A stretch of DNA of 64,000 nt from Pedobacter helvus (GCF_005925325.1 NZ_SRMP01000002.1:186001-250000), one strand, 5' to 3'; positions 1-8,438 are shown, numbered from the stretch's first letter. Program-made: numbers and translations. The notes: generated by a model from the letters alone, not told the origin.

Positions 1-1185
1 TATCTTAAAAAGGAACATCCAATTGGTTATTACGAAATCGATAAGCAGGAAGAAATTGGCTATCCCGAAAATCCGAATGGGTTAAAAGCTAGAGTTCAGT
101 TTACCATTGATGGAGAGAAAATTGAACTAAGCTTGCCTATTTTATTCAAATCGACAGATCCAATTAAGGGCGAGCAATACCAGCCTTTGGTAATTGCGCC
201 AAAAGTAACCGCAACTTTAAGCGACCAAGCTTATCTTTTTGTAAACGGGCAGCCAAAGGCGATAGAAGTAAACTTAAAAAGCTTTACTAACAATGTAGTA
301 GGAGATTTGACACCTGTTTTACCTGCCGGATGGAAAAGTAGTCCGGAGAAAATTACTTTCAGTCTTACACAAAAAGGGAATTCGCAATTAGCTGTATTTA
401 CCATTACACCTGCCGCAAATTCAACTTCGGCTATCCTAAATCTACAGGTTAAAATTGCTGGAGATACAGAAAGCAAAGGTTTTAGAACTATCAGATACGA
501 TCATATTCCGAACATCAATTTGTTTCCAAATGCTACTGCTAAATTGGAAGTAGCCGATTTGAAAATTGCAGGCAAACGCATCGCTTATATTGATGGTGCT
601 GGAGATTTAGTGGCTAATGCGCTACAGCAAGTAGGTTATGAAGTAGTGCATTTAAATACAACGCAAATAATGTTAAACGACCTTTCTTCTTTTGATGCTG
701 TAATTACTGGCGTAAGATTTTTCAACGTAAATGAGGAAGCCAGAAATGTTCATGCCAAGCTGATGGATTATGTAAAAAATGGCGGTGTTTTGTTAGAACA
801 GTATAATGTAAACAACGGTTTAAAGTCGATTAATTTTGGCCCTTATCCTTTTAGGTTGGTCAACAAAAGAGTAACGGAAGAAGACGCGAAAGTGATTTTC
901 ACTAAACCTAATCATGCAGCATTAAATCAGCCAAATAAGATTACAGATAAAGATTTTGATGGCTGGGTGCAGGAGCGAGGTTTATACTTCGTAGATGATA
1001 TTGACCCAAAATATGAAACTGTATTAAGGATGAATGATACTGGCGAAGCGGCTAATGATAGCTCTTTGTTAATTGCAAATTACGGTAAAGGAAAGTTTGT
1101 TTATACTTCATTATCGTTCTTTAGGCAGTTACCAGCAGGTGTGCCTGGAGCTTACCGTTTGTTTGCGAATTTACTGTCTAAATAG
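1..1185 (+). CDS. PIG-L family deacetylase, C-terminal part (5' end outside window)
   Basis: The frame is open from base 1, so the gene starts upstream; 394 residues are visible. The catalytic LmbE/PIG-L zinc domain, which would remove N-acetyl groups from amino sugars, would lie in the missing N-terminal half. What is seen is the long Bacteroidota-type C-terminal extension: a beta-rich region (about residues 40-175), then a glutamine-amidotransferase-like fold beginning near GKRIAYIDGAGD, with GGVLLEQYNV and GPYPFRLVNKRVTEEDA, and a conserved end (GWVQERGLYF, YTSLSFFRQLPAGVPGAYRLFANLL). Full-length relatives are about 830 residues. A symporter gene follows on the same strand, so a role in using an acetylated sugar or similar compound is possible, but that is inference. 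The family call rests on the C-terminal part only. Confidence 0.8.
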   Translation, partial: YLKKEHPIGYYEIDKQEEIGYPENPNGLKARVQFTIDGEKIELSLPILFKSTDPIKGEQYQPLVIAPKVTATLSDQAYLFVNGQPKAIEVNLKSFTNNVVGDLTPVLPAGWKSSPEKITFSLTQKGNSQLAVFTITPAANSTSAILNLQVKIAGDTESKGFRTIRYDHIPNINLFPNATAKLEVADLKIAGKRIAYIDGAGDLVANALQQVGYEVVHLNTTQIMLNDLSSFDAVITGVRFFNVNEEARNVHAKLMDYVKNGGVLLEQYNVNNGLKSINFGPYPFRLVNKRVTEEDAKVIFTKPNHAALNQPNKITDKDFDGWVQERGLYFVDDIDPKYETVLRMNDTGEAANDSSLLIANYGKGKFVYTSLSFFRQLPAGVPGAYRLFANLLSK

Positions 1186-1191
1186 TGCTTC

Positions 1192-1279
1192 CGTCATTTC
1201 GAGCGTAGTCGAGAAATCTTTGGATCGATTAGCTTGTTCGAAGATTTCTCCATTTCGCTACGCTTTAGTCGAAATGACG
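1192..1279. repeat. Dispersed palindromic repeat, CGTCATTTCGA type
   Basis: An 88-base element starts CGTCATTTCGA and ends TCGAAATGACG. Inner arms GAGAAATCTT and AAGATTTCTC and a GTAG/CTAC pair also match, giving a long imperfect hairpin. A related element with the same outer ends lies at 27040-27157. It fills the gap between the deacetylase and the small membrane protein and may end or attenuate the upstream transcript. Confidence 0.8.
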
Positions 1280-1300
1280 ACAGAAAGTAAAAATATAACC

Positions 1301-1426
1301 ATGCAAGAAAACCCTAACGAGCTACCACCATTCGTAAAAACCTGGAAACAGTTTTACTACCTCCTGCTATTTTGGTTGGTGATACTAATCGCTTTGTTTT
1401 ACGCTTTTACTAAATATTTCCAATGA
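1301..1426 (+). CDS. 41-residue membrane protein preceding the symporter
   Basis: The reading frame MQENPNELPPFVKTWKQFYY... encodes a short charged N-terminus and one clear membrane segment (about residues 18-38, LLLFWLVILIALFYAF). Its stop overlaps the symporter start in an ATGA junction, so the two genes are translationally coupled. This position, directly before an SSS symporter, suggests an accessory subunit or assembly helper, by analogy with other small proteins that sit next to symporters. A longer frame open upstream runs through the palindromic repeat and is unlikely to be used. The family is not recognised and the function is unknown. Confidence 0.7.
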   Translation: MQENPNELPPFVKTWKQFYYLLLFWLVILIALFYAFTKYFQ

Positions 1427-3132
1427 GCAATATAGATTGGGCGGTTTTGCTGTTAACCCTTCTGGGAATTGTAGGTTACGGCGTTTATAAAAGTCGTGGA
1501 ACGAGGAGCATGGATGCCTATTTATTGGGTGGCCAAAGCATGCCTTGGTATACCGTGTGTCTTTCGGTGATGGCTACACAAGCCAGTGCCATTACTTTTC
1601 TTTCGGCGCCAGGTTTAGCTTATTCTTCGGGGATGAGTTTTGTACAGTTTTATTTTGGTTTGCCATTGGCGATGATTGTATTGTGCGTTACTTTCGTGCC
1701 TATTTTTCACCGGTTGAAGGTGTACACTGCTTATGAATACTTAGAACAAAGGTTCGATTTCAAAACCCGAGCCTTAACTGCATTTCTGTTCTTAATTCAG
1801 CGGGGTTTATCTACCGGAATTACCATTTACGCACCAGCAATTATCCTTTCTACCATCTTAAATATCAATGTTACCTATACCACTTTATTTATGGGTGGTT
1901 TGGTTATTTTCTACACCGTTTTTGGTGGAACGAAAGCAGTATCTTATACGCAATTGTTACAAATGACGATCATCTTTTGCGGTTTATTTGCTGCGGGAGT
2001 AATGGTGGTACACCTATTACCGGAAAGTGTAGGTTTTGGAAAAGCCATCAGCATTGCTGGAAAAATGGGCAGAACCAATGCCATTGATTTTGATTTCAGT
2101 TGGACCAACCCTTACAACGTTTGGAGCGGCATTATTGGTGGTTTCTTTCTGCAATTATCTTACTTCGGTACCGATCAAAGCCAGGTGGGAAGATATTTAA
2201 CAGGTTCTTCTGTAGGACAAAGCCGATTGGGGTTATTGATGAATGGCTTGGTGAAAATCCCAATGCAGTTCCTGATCTTATTGATTGGTGTGTTGGTGTT
2301 TACCTTTTATCAATATAATAAGGCGCCTTTGTTTTTCAATAGTTATGAGTTAAGTAAACTCGAGAAAAGCGAACACAAGGCGGAGCTTGCTCAAATCCAA
2401 AACAAATATGACCAGCTTTTTGAAAATAAGAAGCTAGAAGTGGAAAAGCTGGATGCGGCTTTAGCCAAAGATGATCAAACTTTAATTGATCAACAGCGAA
2501 CATCAGTTAAACAATACGATGAAGATGGCAAGGCAATTAGAGAAGAATTGACAACCTTGATGAAAAAGAATGATGCTAATGCTTCCACAAATGACACCAA
2601 TTATATCTTTTTAAGCTTTGTAACCGAATATCTGCCTAAAGGCTTGATAGGATTATTGATTGCAATTATTTTCTTGGCATCGATGGGTTCTACGGCAAGT
2701 GCTTTAAATTCTTTGGCTTCTACCACAGTGGTGGATATTTATAAACGCCTAATCAATAAAACAGGCAACGATGGTCAATATGTAAATGCTTCACGATGGG
2801 CAACTATTTTGTGGGGCGTGGTTTGTATCATTATGGCTCTGTTTACCAGTAAAATCGGAAACTTGATAGAAGCGGTGAATATTCTAGGTTCGTTTATTTA
2901 TGGAACGATCTTGGGCGTTTTCTTAGTGGCTTTTTACTTAAAAAGGGTAAAAAGTAAAGCAGTATTTTATGCGGCTATCCTAGCAGAAATTATTGTCTGT
3001 ATTTTAGGTTTTAATGAAGTTGTAGCTTATTTGTGGCTTAACGTAATTGGATGTTTAGCAGTAGTGATTATTGCTTACATTTTGCAGAAGCTGATGAAGA
3101 AAAACACAGCTGAAGTTACTGCGGGGGTTTAG
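1423..3132 (+). CDS. Sodium:solute symporter (SSS family)
   Basis: This 569-residue inner-membrane protein is expected to import a solute with Na+. It has a dozen or more hydrophobic segments and typical SSS stretches: an early GTRSMDAYLLGGQSMPW, SVMATQASAITFLSAPG, a FGGTKAVSYTQLLQM segment, and GTDQSQVGRYLTGSS. A charged, probably coiled-coil insert of about 80 residues (305-388, rich in Lys, Glu, Gln and Asp) separates two late membrane segments; it is likely cytoplasmic. The start overlaps the preceding 41-residue gene by four bases, and the PIG-L deacetylase lies upstream, so a shared substrate, perhaps a sugar derivative, is plausible. The substrate cannot be read from the sequence. Confidence 0.9.
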   Translation: MSNIDWAVLLLTLLGIVGYGVYKSRGTRSMDAYLLGGQSMPWYTVCLSVMATQASAITFLSAPGLAYSSGMSFVQFYFGLPLAMIVLCVTFVPIFHRLKVYTAYEYLEQRFDFKTRALTAFLFLIQRGLSTGITIYAPAIILSTILNINVTYTTLFMGGLVIFYTVFGGTKAVSYTQLLQMTIIFCGLFAAGVMVVHLLPESVGFGKAISIAGKMGRTNAIDFDFSWTNPYNVWSGIIGGFFLQLSYFGTDQSQVGRYLTGSSVGQSRLGLLMNGLVKIPMQFLILLIGVLVFTFYQYNKAPLFFNSYELSKLEKSEHKAELAQIQNKYDQLFENKKLEVEKLDAALAKDDQTLIDQQRTSVKQYDEDGKAIREELTTLMKKNDANASTNDTNYIFLSFVTEYLPKGLIGLLIAIIFLASMGSTASALNSLASTTVVDIYKRLINKTGNDGQYVNASRWATILWGVVCIIMALFTSKIGNLIEAVNILGSFIYGTILGVFLVAFYLKRVKSKAVFYAAILAEIIVCILGFNEVVAYLWLNVIGCLAVVIIAYILQKLMKKNTAEVTAGV

Positions 3133-3151
3133 GAAATTTAATTCCTTTTTA

Positions 3152-3275
3152 GCTGATGCTGACCTGTAGCAAAGCGAAAAGCTACGCAGTAAAATAAATT
3201 CAGCATGACAAACTGTATGATAACATCGACCCTGACCACGAAGTAGCTTCGAAGCAAAATATTTCAGGGTCTGTC
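3152..3275. repeat. Degenerate dispersed repeats with AGCATGACA and CCCTGA ends
   Basis: Two palindromic remnants lie side by side. The first runs from TGCTGA to TTCAGCATGACA with an inner GTAGC/GCTAC stem. The second pairs ACCCTGA with TCAGGGT around AAGTAGCTTCGAAGC. Related pieces occur at 5194-5254, 26612-26702 and 31279-31307. No gene is seen between 3133 and 3498. Confidence 0.6.
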
Positions 3276-3351
3276 TTGCGTTTCAAACCCGATTGAGCGG
3301 ATTAGCCCGCGACTGAAGTAACGGAGGCGACGACTATGAGCGAAAGCCCCG
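3276..3351. repeat. Dispersed repeat with TTTCAAACCC and CGAAAGCCCCG words
   Basis: TTGCGTTTCAAACCCGATTGA (3276-3296) matches 44122-44142 at 19 of 21 bases. The 11-mer CGAAAGCCCCG (3341-3351) recurs in the opposite orientation at 44179-44189. The order and spacing suggest two rearranged copies of one element. Confidence 0.5.
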
Positions 3352-3411
3352 AAACAAGTTTGGGACAGGCGTGACTACCGTAAATAGTAGCTACAATTAC
3401 CTTTACCAAAT

Positions 3412-3440
3412 AAAAAAGGCTCCCAAAATTGGAAGCCTTT
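3412..3440 (-). terminator. Rho-independent terminator for the E2 gene
   Basis: On the minus strand, AAAGGCT-type arms close around CCAATTTTGG and are followed by a run of T. It lies about 60 bases past the E2 stop codon. Confidence 0.75.
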
Positions 3441-3457
3441 GTATGGTTTAAAGGATG

Positions 3458-3498
3458 AAACCATCCCGCCCGTTGGGCACCCCTCGAGAGGGGAATTT
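3458..3498. repeat. CCCCT-AGGGG palindromic element at the E2 3' end
   Basis: AACCATCCCGCCCGTTGGGC is followed by ACCCCTCGAGAGGGGAATTT, directly abutting the E2 stop codon. The CCCCT...AGGGG core is shared with the elements at 11733-11831, 25820-25899 and the start of trpG. Confidence 0.6.
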
Positions 3499-5154
3499 TT
3501 ATGCTAATAACGTAACAGGCGCTTCTAACAATTGCTTTAATGTTTGTAAGAAAGCTGCACCAGTTGCGCCGTCTACTACACGGTGATCGCAACCTAAAGT
3601 TAATTTCATTACGTTTCCAGGTACTACAGCACCATTTTTAACTACAGGAACTGCTTGTATAGCACCTACAGATAAAATAGCTCCGTCTGGAGAGTTGATG
3701 ATCGAAGTAAACTCATCGATACCGAACATACCCAAGTTAGATACGGTAAAAGTTGAGCCTTCCCAATCAGATGGTTGTAATTTCTTAGCTTTTGCTTTAG
3801 CACCGTACTCTTTCACCTCAGCAGAAATGTGAGATAAAGATTTGCCATCAGCAAAACGAACTACAGGAACCAATAAACCATCTTCAACAGCCATAGCTAC
3901 ACCAATGTTAGTGTGCTCGTTAAAACGGATTTTATCGCCACCCCATGATGAATTAACAGCTGGGTGTTTTTTCAATGCAACAGCAACCGCTTTAATTACG
4001 ATGTCGTTGAAAGATACTTTTACAGGCGCAACAGTGTTGATTTGCGTACGAGCCGCCATTGCGTTGTCCATATCAATACTAATGGTTAAGTAGAAATGTG
4101 GAGCTGTAAATAAACTTTCGCCTAAACGTTTAGCAATTACTTTACGCATTTGCGAAACTGGTTTCTCAGTATATTTTTCTTCACCAACATAAGTTGGGAT
4201 TACTGGAGCCGAAGCAGCTTTTTCAGATGAAGCGGCAGGAGCATCAGTTTTAGCCGGAGCAGCCGATGGAGTAAAGTTCTCTACGTCTTTCTTAATGATA
4301 CGGCCACCTTCTGCACTACCAGCAACTTGTGCTAAATCAATTCCTTTATCTTTTGCAATTTTCTTAGCCAAAGGCGATGCGATGATACGACCACCGTTAG
4401 CGTTTGAAACTGCCGCAGGAGCAGCTTCTTTTTTTGGTGCTTCAGCAGAAGCTTTCGGACTTTCGGGCTCTTTACTTTCTGACTTAGGAGCAGCAGGAGC
4501 ATCGCCGCCAGCTAAAATAGCACTTACATCCGTTCCTTCTGGACCAACGATGGCGATAATGCCGTTTACTTTAGCAGCTTCGCCTTTTTGTACCCCAATG
4601 TGCAATAAAGTACCAGTTGCGTAGCCCATCACTTCCATAGTCGCTTTATCGGTTTCTACGTCAGCTAAAATGTCGTCATCTTTAACTTTATCACCTACTT
4701 TTTTGTGCCATTCAGCAATTACGCCTTCGGTCATGGTATCGCTTAACAAAGGCATACGAATTACTGTAATTCCTTTAGCAGAAAGTTCTGCTTCGCTTAA
4801 ACCACCACCTTGCGCAGCTTCTTTCGGGCTTTCAGACTCTTTATTTTCAGCTTTAGGTTCTTCTGCTTTTGCGGCACCACCTTTAGAAGCTTCTAATAAC
4901 TCTTTGTAGTCTTCGCCTTCTTTTCCAACAATTGCCATAAGAGCATCAATTGGAACCGCTTGACCTTCTTCTACGCCAATATATAATAAAGTGCCATCCC
5001 AATAAGACTCCATGTCCATGGTTGCTTTATCAGTTTCAACTTCCGCCAAAACATCACCACTTTTTATTTTATCGCCTACTTTTTTGTGCCACTTCGCCAA
5101 AACCCCTTCGGTCATGGTGTCGCTCATTTTAGGCATGTTAATTACTTCAGCCAT
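3499..5154 (-). CDS. pdhC: Pyruvate dehydrogenase E2, dihydrolipoamide acetyltransferase
   Basis: The 551-residue E2 core enzyme transfers the acetyl group from lipoamide to CoA. Two N-terminal lipoyl domains are visible (about 2-77 and 130-205), each with an ETDKATM motif whose lysine (K43 and K170) carries lipoate. They are joined by Ala/Pro/Glu/Lys-rich linkers. A peripheral subunit-binding domain follows (about 256-292, ASPLAKKIAKDKGIDL). The catalytic domain ends with DHRVVDG, containing the active-site His. The start MAEVINMPK was chosen because the lipoyl domain begins there; an upstream in-frame ATG would only add 15 residues from the repeat region. E1-alpha lies upstream on the same strand, separated by a palindromic element at 5194-5254. 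Confidence 0.95.
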   Translation of the reverse strand: MAEVINMPKMSDTMTEGVLAKWHKKVGDKIKSGDVLAEVETDKATMDMESYWDGTLLYIGVEEGQAVPIDALMAIVGKEGEDYKELLEASKGGAAKAEEPKAENKESESPKEAAQGGGLSEAELSAKGITVIRMPLLSDTMTEGVIAEWHKKVGDKVKDDDILADVETDKATMEVMGYATGTLLHIGVQKGEAAKVNGIIAIVGPEGTDVSAILAGGDAPAAPKSESKEPESPKASAEAPKKEAAPAAVSNANGGRIIASPLAKKIAKDKGIDLAQVAGSAEGGRIIKKDVENFTPSAAPAKTDAPAASSEKAASAPVIPTYVGEEKYTEKPVSQMRKVIAKRLGESLFTAPHFYLTISIDMDNAMAARTQINTVAPVKVSFNDIVIKAVAVALKKHPAVNSSWGGDKIRFNEHTNIGVAMAVEDGLLVPVVRFADGKSLSHISAEVKEYGAKAKAKKLQPSDWEGSTFTVSNLGMFGIDEFTSIINSPDGAILSVGAIQAVPVVKNGAVVPGNVMKLTLGCDHRVVDGATGAAFLQTLKQLLEAPVTLLA

Positions 5155-5193
5155 TGCTATATCTTTATTTGAATGCTTGTCTTTTTGTCTCTT

Positions 5194-5254
5194 CGTCACC
5201 CTAAACTCGTTTCAGGATCTGTTTAACTGATGCTGAAATAAATTCATCATGACG
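5194..5254. repeat. Palindromic repeat inside the pdh operon
   Basis: The element runs from CGTCACCCTAAACTCGTTTC to a CATCATGACG end, with TTTCAG/CTGAAA inner arms. It occupies most of the gap between the E1-alpha and E2 genes and would form a hairpin in a shared transcript. Confidence 0.65.
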
Positions 5255-5271
5255 AGATGGTTAATTAAAAA

Positions 5272-6267
5272 TTAAACTTGTTGATAAGGATAGTTTTTGT
5301 CAACATAGATATCGTCGAACAACTCTTCTGGCTGTGGCCAAGGAGACTCTTCAGCAAATTTCACCGACTCATCAACAATACCTTTTACTTTTTCTTCAAT
5401 TTCGGTAATCCAAGCTTCATCAGCATATTTTTCTTTAAGGATAACCTCTCTTACTTGCTCAATTGGATCTTTTGCTTTGTACTCTTCCAATTCTTCTTTG
5501 GTACGGTATTTAGCTGGATCTGACATTGAGTGACCTCTGTAACGGTAAGTTCTCATTTCTAAGAAAGTTGGTCCTTCGCCAGCACGAGCACGTTGAATAG
5601 CCTCGTCCATTGCATTGTGTACAGCAACGGGATCCATACCATCAACTGGTGCACATGGCATATCAAAACCTAAACCGATTTTGTAGATGTCCATCATGTT
5701 GGTAGTACGTTCTACCGAAGTACCCATCGCATAACCATTGTTCTCACAAACAAAAACTACTGGAAGTTTCCACAACATCGCCATGTTGAACGACTCGTTT
5801 AAAGCTCCCTGACGAACAGCGCCATCGCCCATGTAGCAGATGTTTACGTTGTTAGTACCTTTGTATTTCTCAGCGAAAGCAATACCAGCACCTAGAGGCA
5901 TTTGACCGCCTACGATACCGTGACCACCGTAAAAATCGTGCTCTTTGCTGAAAATGTGCATTGAACCGCCTTTACCTTTAGAACAGCCGGTTACTTTACC
6001 GTACATTTCGGCCATGATGCTGTTAGCACTCATTCCTAAAGCTAAACCATGAGCGTGATCTCTATATGAAGTAATCATTGAATCGCCTTTTTGCATTGCT
6101 GAGATAGCTCCCGCAACTACGGCCTCTTGACCAATGTATAAATGGCAAAAACCTCTGATTTTTTGTTGACCATAAAGTTGACCAGTTTTTTCTTCGAACT
6201 TGCGCATCAGCAACATCGATTCAAACCACTTCAAATAGGTATCTTTATTAATTTCTACTGCACTCAT
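5272..6267 (-). CDS. pdhA: Pyruvate dehydrogenase E1 component, alpha subunit
   Basis: This 331-residue protein is the thiamine-diphosphate-binding alpha chain of E1, which decarboxylates pyruvate and acetylates lipoate on E2. The ThDP motif GDGAVRQGALNESFNMA...CENN is clear, as are the phosphorylation-loop-like YRYRGHSMSDPAKYR and the N-terminal GFCHLYIGQEA. Length fits the two-subunit E1 type, so a beta subunit is required. None is encoded here: the next gene in the operon is E2. A TAGATTTG -7 element lies upstream at 6299-6306. E1-beta must be encoded elsewhere in the genome. Confidence 0.95.
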   Translation of the reverse strand: MSAVEINKDTYLKWFESMLLMRKFEEKTGQLYGQQKIRGFCHLYIGQEAVVAGAISAMQKGDSMITSYRDHAHGLALGMSANSIMAEMYGKVTGCSKGKGGSMHIFSKEHDFYGGHGIVGGQMPLGAGIAFAEKYKGTNNVNICYMGDGAVRQGALNESFNMAMLWKLPVVFVCENNGYAMGTSVERTTNMMDIYKIGLGFDMPCAPVDGMDPVAVHNAMDEAIQRARAGEGPTFLEMRTYRYRGHSMSDPAKYRTKEELEEYKAKDPIEQVREVILKEKYADEAWITEIEEKVKGIVDESVKFAEESPWPQPEELFDDIYVDKNYPYQQV

Positions 6268-6298
6268 GTTTTGATGATAAATTTTTTATTTACGAGAG

Positions 6299-6306
6299 CA
6301 AATCTA
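6299..6306 (-). promoter_or_regulatory. Candidate -7 element of the pdhA promoter
   Basis: TAGATTTG on the minus strand fits TAnnTTTG, about 30 bases before the pdhA ATG. No clear TTTG -33 box is seen at the usual distance. Confidence 0.5.
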
Positions 6307-6419
6307 ATTTATTTTCTTGGATTTTTGTATACCTGCTAATGTAAAAACATTACGAAGTAGTAATTAAACCCATTGTTGCACTGCTTTTTATACCATTTCT
6401 AAAAATGGTAAATTTTACG

Positions 6420-6528
6420 CTATTCGTTTTGCGATTATTGGCTAAAACTCAAAGGCTTTCAAAACAGAAATTTTATTTGGCGTAGTAGAGCTTTAGCCTA
6501 ATTTCTTATTTCAATTAGAAAAGCGAAT
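6420..6528. other. Large imperfect inverted repeat in the 6268-6710 gap
   Basis: GGCTAAAACTC (6440-6450) pairs with GAGCTTTAGCC (6488-6498) at 10 of 11 positions. Outer TATTCGTTTT pairs with AAAAGCGAATA. No gene is seen in the 440-base gap apart from the promoters at either end. Confidence 0.4.
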
Positions 6529-6607
6529 AATTTTTTCCTGAAAAACCAAGATCTATAGCATCGTAAGCCGACAAATGTTAATAACTTGAAATTTTTAACA
6601 TTTTTGT

Positions 6608-6639
6608 TTTGGATAAAAGAAAGGTTGTTTATACTTTTG
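6608..6639 (+). promoter_or_regulatory. Bacteroidota-type promoter of the NlpC/P60 gene
   Basis: TTTG (6608-6611), 20 bases, then TACTTTTG (6632-6639) fit the TTTG / TAnnTTTG consensus. The predicted 5' leader is about 65-70 bases. Confidence 0.7.
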
Positions 6640-6710
6640 AGCCGCTAACAATAAGCCCGCGTGGTTTACGTTAAGTGTAAGTGTCGTTTTACCCAAACTT
6701 AAAGTATAAC

Positions 6711-7265
6711 ATGATTAAAAAGTTTTTGTTTTCTACGTTAATCGTTCTCGCTTCTTATTCGGCAACGTTTGCCCAAACTAAAACCAAAGAAGCTGCTAAA
6801 GTAGAAGATCCAGACAATTTAGCTTCGCAATATTTTTCGCAAGTAATGGGTGTTGCAGTAGATGCAACTTCAAACCTAAAATTATATAAGTTTATTTACG
6901 AATGGATTGGAACTCCTTATCGTTTTGGTGGAAACACTAAAAAAGGTATCGATTGTTCTGCTTTTACGAAAGCCATTTACGATAAAGTTTTTAAGACAGA
7001 TATCTTACGTAACTCTCGTGATATTTTTAGCATGGTAAATCCATTGTCTAAAGATGAGTTAAAAGAAGGCGATTTGGTATTCTTTAAGATCAAAAGCCGC
7101 AGTATTTCTCACGTTGGTGTTTATTTGGGCGAAAATCGTTTTGCTCACGCATCGAGTTCTAGGGGTGTGGTAATCAGTAATCTGAATGAGCCTTATTACA
7201 GTCGTTATTTTTATAAGGGCGGTAGAATTCTAGAGCCGGGTGAAAATGGTTTCGTCGAAGAATAA
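6711..7265 (+). CDS. Secreted NlpC/P60 family peptidase (C40)
   Basis: This 184-residue protein probably cleaves peptidoglycan stem peptides in the periplasm. A signal peptide (MIKKFLFSTLIVLASYSATFAQ) leads to a single NlpC/P60 domain. The catalytic Cys is C82 in GIDCSAFTKAIYDKV, and the His is H134 in ISHVGVYLG; FAHASSS follows as the third conserved block. The start at MIKKF was chosen over an upstream in-frame GTG because the signal peptide begins there. An imperfect terminator follows at 7300-7329, before the CapA-like gene. No binding domain such as SH3 or LysM is present, so it is a minimal hydrolase. Confidence 0.9.
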   Translation: MIKKFLFSTLIVLASYSATFAQTKTKEAAKVEDPDNLASQYFSQVMGVAVDATSNLKLYKFIYEWIGTPYRFGGNTKKGIDCSAFTKAIYDKVFKTDILRNSRDIFSMVNPLSKDELKEGDLVFFKIKSRSISHVGVYLGENRFAHASSSRGVVISNLNEPYYSRYFYKGGRILEPGENGFVEE

Positions 7266-7299
7266 TCTGATTTAAATTATAGATTACGATATTAGATTT

Positions 7300-7329
7300 A
7301 TCCTTCCCATTTTGGGGAGGATTTTTTTT
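7300..7329 (+). terminator. Imperfect terminator after the NlpC/P60 gene
   Basis: TCCTTCCC and GGGGAGGA arms (one mismatched pair) around ATTTT precede a run of eight T. The next gene starts only six bases later, so read-through may feed it. Confidence 0.65.
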
Positions 7330-7334
7330 GGAAT

Positions 7335-8438
7335 ATGATGAAGAAAATTTTTGTGCTACTTATTGGTGTAGCAATTACTTACTTGATGCTGAGCTGTCAG
7401 AATAAGCCAGCAGAAACCAAACAGGTAATAAAAACTGACACCGTTAAAGTAAAAAAATTAAAAGATACCATTAGTATTGTTGCCGTGGGCGATATGATGT
7501 TGGGTTCGGCTTTTCCAAGTAAATTGAATTTGCCTCCAGATGACGCCATCAACAGTTTTGCAGCAGTAGATACTTTTTTAAAAGGCGATGTGATTTTTGG
7601 TAACCTAGAAGGATGTTTCTTAAACTCGGGGAATTCTTCTAAATGTAATGGCATTAACCCTAATAGTTGTTACGCTTTTAGAATGCCAGATCGTTATGCT
7701 GGTATTTTTAAAACTGCTGGCTTTAACGTTTTAAGTGTTGCCAATAATCACGTAGGAGATTTTAATGCTAGAGGTAGAAAAAATACAGCAAAAATTTTAG
7801 ATTCGTTGCAAATCAGCTACGCTGGTCAATTGGATAAGCCATTTGATTTATTTACCGTCGATAGCGTGAAATATGCTTTTGCGGCTTTTGCACCTAACGA
7901 GAATACTGTAGACATCAGGAAAATTGACAGTGCAAAATTATTGGTGAAAAAGTTAAAAGAACAAGCCGATATCGTGATTGTCTCTTTTCATGGCGGTGGT
8001 GAAGGCGCAAAATTTGAGCATGTTACTCGTAAAACAGAGATCTTCTACAGAGAAAATCGTGGCAATGTTTACGCTTTTGCTCACGGTGTGATAGATGCAG
8101 GAGCAGATATAGTTTTGGGCCACGGACCTCATGTAACCAGAGCAGTTGAGGTGTACAAGAACAAGTTTATTGCTTACAGTTTAGGTAATTTTTGTACTTA
8201 TGGTATGTTCAGCTTAAAAGGCCCAAACGGAATTGCACCTTTACTTCAACTCAAGTTAAACTCCAAAGGAGATTTCCTTTATGCTGATGTGGTTTCCGTA
8301 AAACAAGATAAAATTAACCGATTAACAGTAGACAAAACTGACGCTGCATTCCATAAAATTAAATCATTGACCGATATCGATTTTAAAGGTCATGGGTTAA
8401 AGTTTGAGAACAATAGAATATCCCTAAATGAAGAATAG
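7335..8438 (+). CDS. CapA family (PGA_cap) lipoprotein
   Basis: The 367-residue protein has a lipoprotein signal (LMLSC, Cys about residue 21) and a CapA/metallophosphatase-like domain. Conserved blocks are VAVGDMMLGSAFP, FGNLEG, AGFNVLSVANNHVGDF, IVSFHGGGEGA and DIVLGHGPHVTRAVEVYKNKFIAYSLGNF. The family is named after a poly-gamma-glutamate capsule protein, but most members outside capsule loci have unknown roles in the cell envelope. No capB or capC gene is nearby, so capsule synthesis is not supported. The 3' end overlaps the next small gene by 11 bases, indicating coupled translation. Confidence 0.85.
   Translation: MMKKIFVLLIGVAITYLMLSCQNKPAETKQVIKTDTVKVKKLKDTISIVAVGDMMLGSAFPSKLNLPPDDAINSFAAVDTFLKGDVIFGNLEGCFLNSGNSSKCNGINPNSCYAFRMPDRYAGIFKTAGFNVLSVANNHVGDFNARGRKNTAKILDSLQISYAGQLDKPFDLFTVDSVKYAFAAFAPNENTVDIRKIDSAKLLVKKLKEQADIVIVSFHGGGEGAKFEHVTRKTEIFYRENRGNVYAFAHGVIDAGADIVLGHGPHVTRAVEVYKNKFIAYSLGNFCTYGMFSLKGPNGIAPLLQLKLNSKGDFLYADVVSVKQDKINRLTVDKTDAAFHKIKSLTDIDFKGHGLKFENNRISLNEE

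Noticed and set aside
1073..1300. Upstream extension of the 41-residue membrane protein
   Set aside because: It would overlap the end of the deacetylase gene and translate the palindromic repeat; the ATG at 1301 explains the conserved-looking part.
3302..3592. Minus-strand frame overlapping the E2 3' end
   Set aside because: It lies in repeats and overlaps the E2 coding sequence in another frame; no gene features.
5155..5199. Fifteen-residue N-terminal extension of E2
   Set aside because: The lipoyl domain begins at MAEVINMPK, and the extension is encoded next to a repeat.
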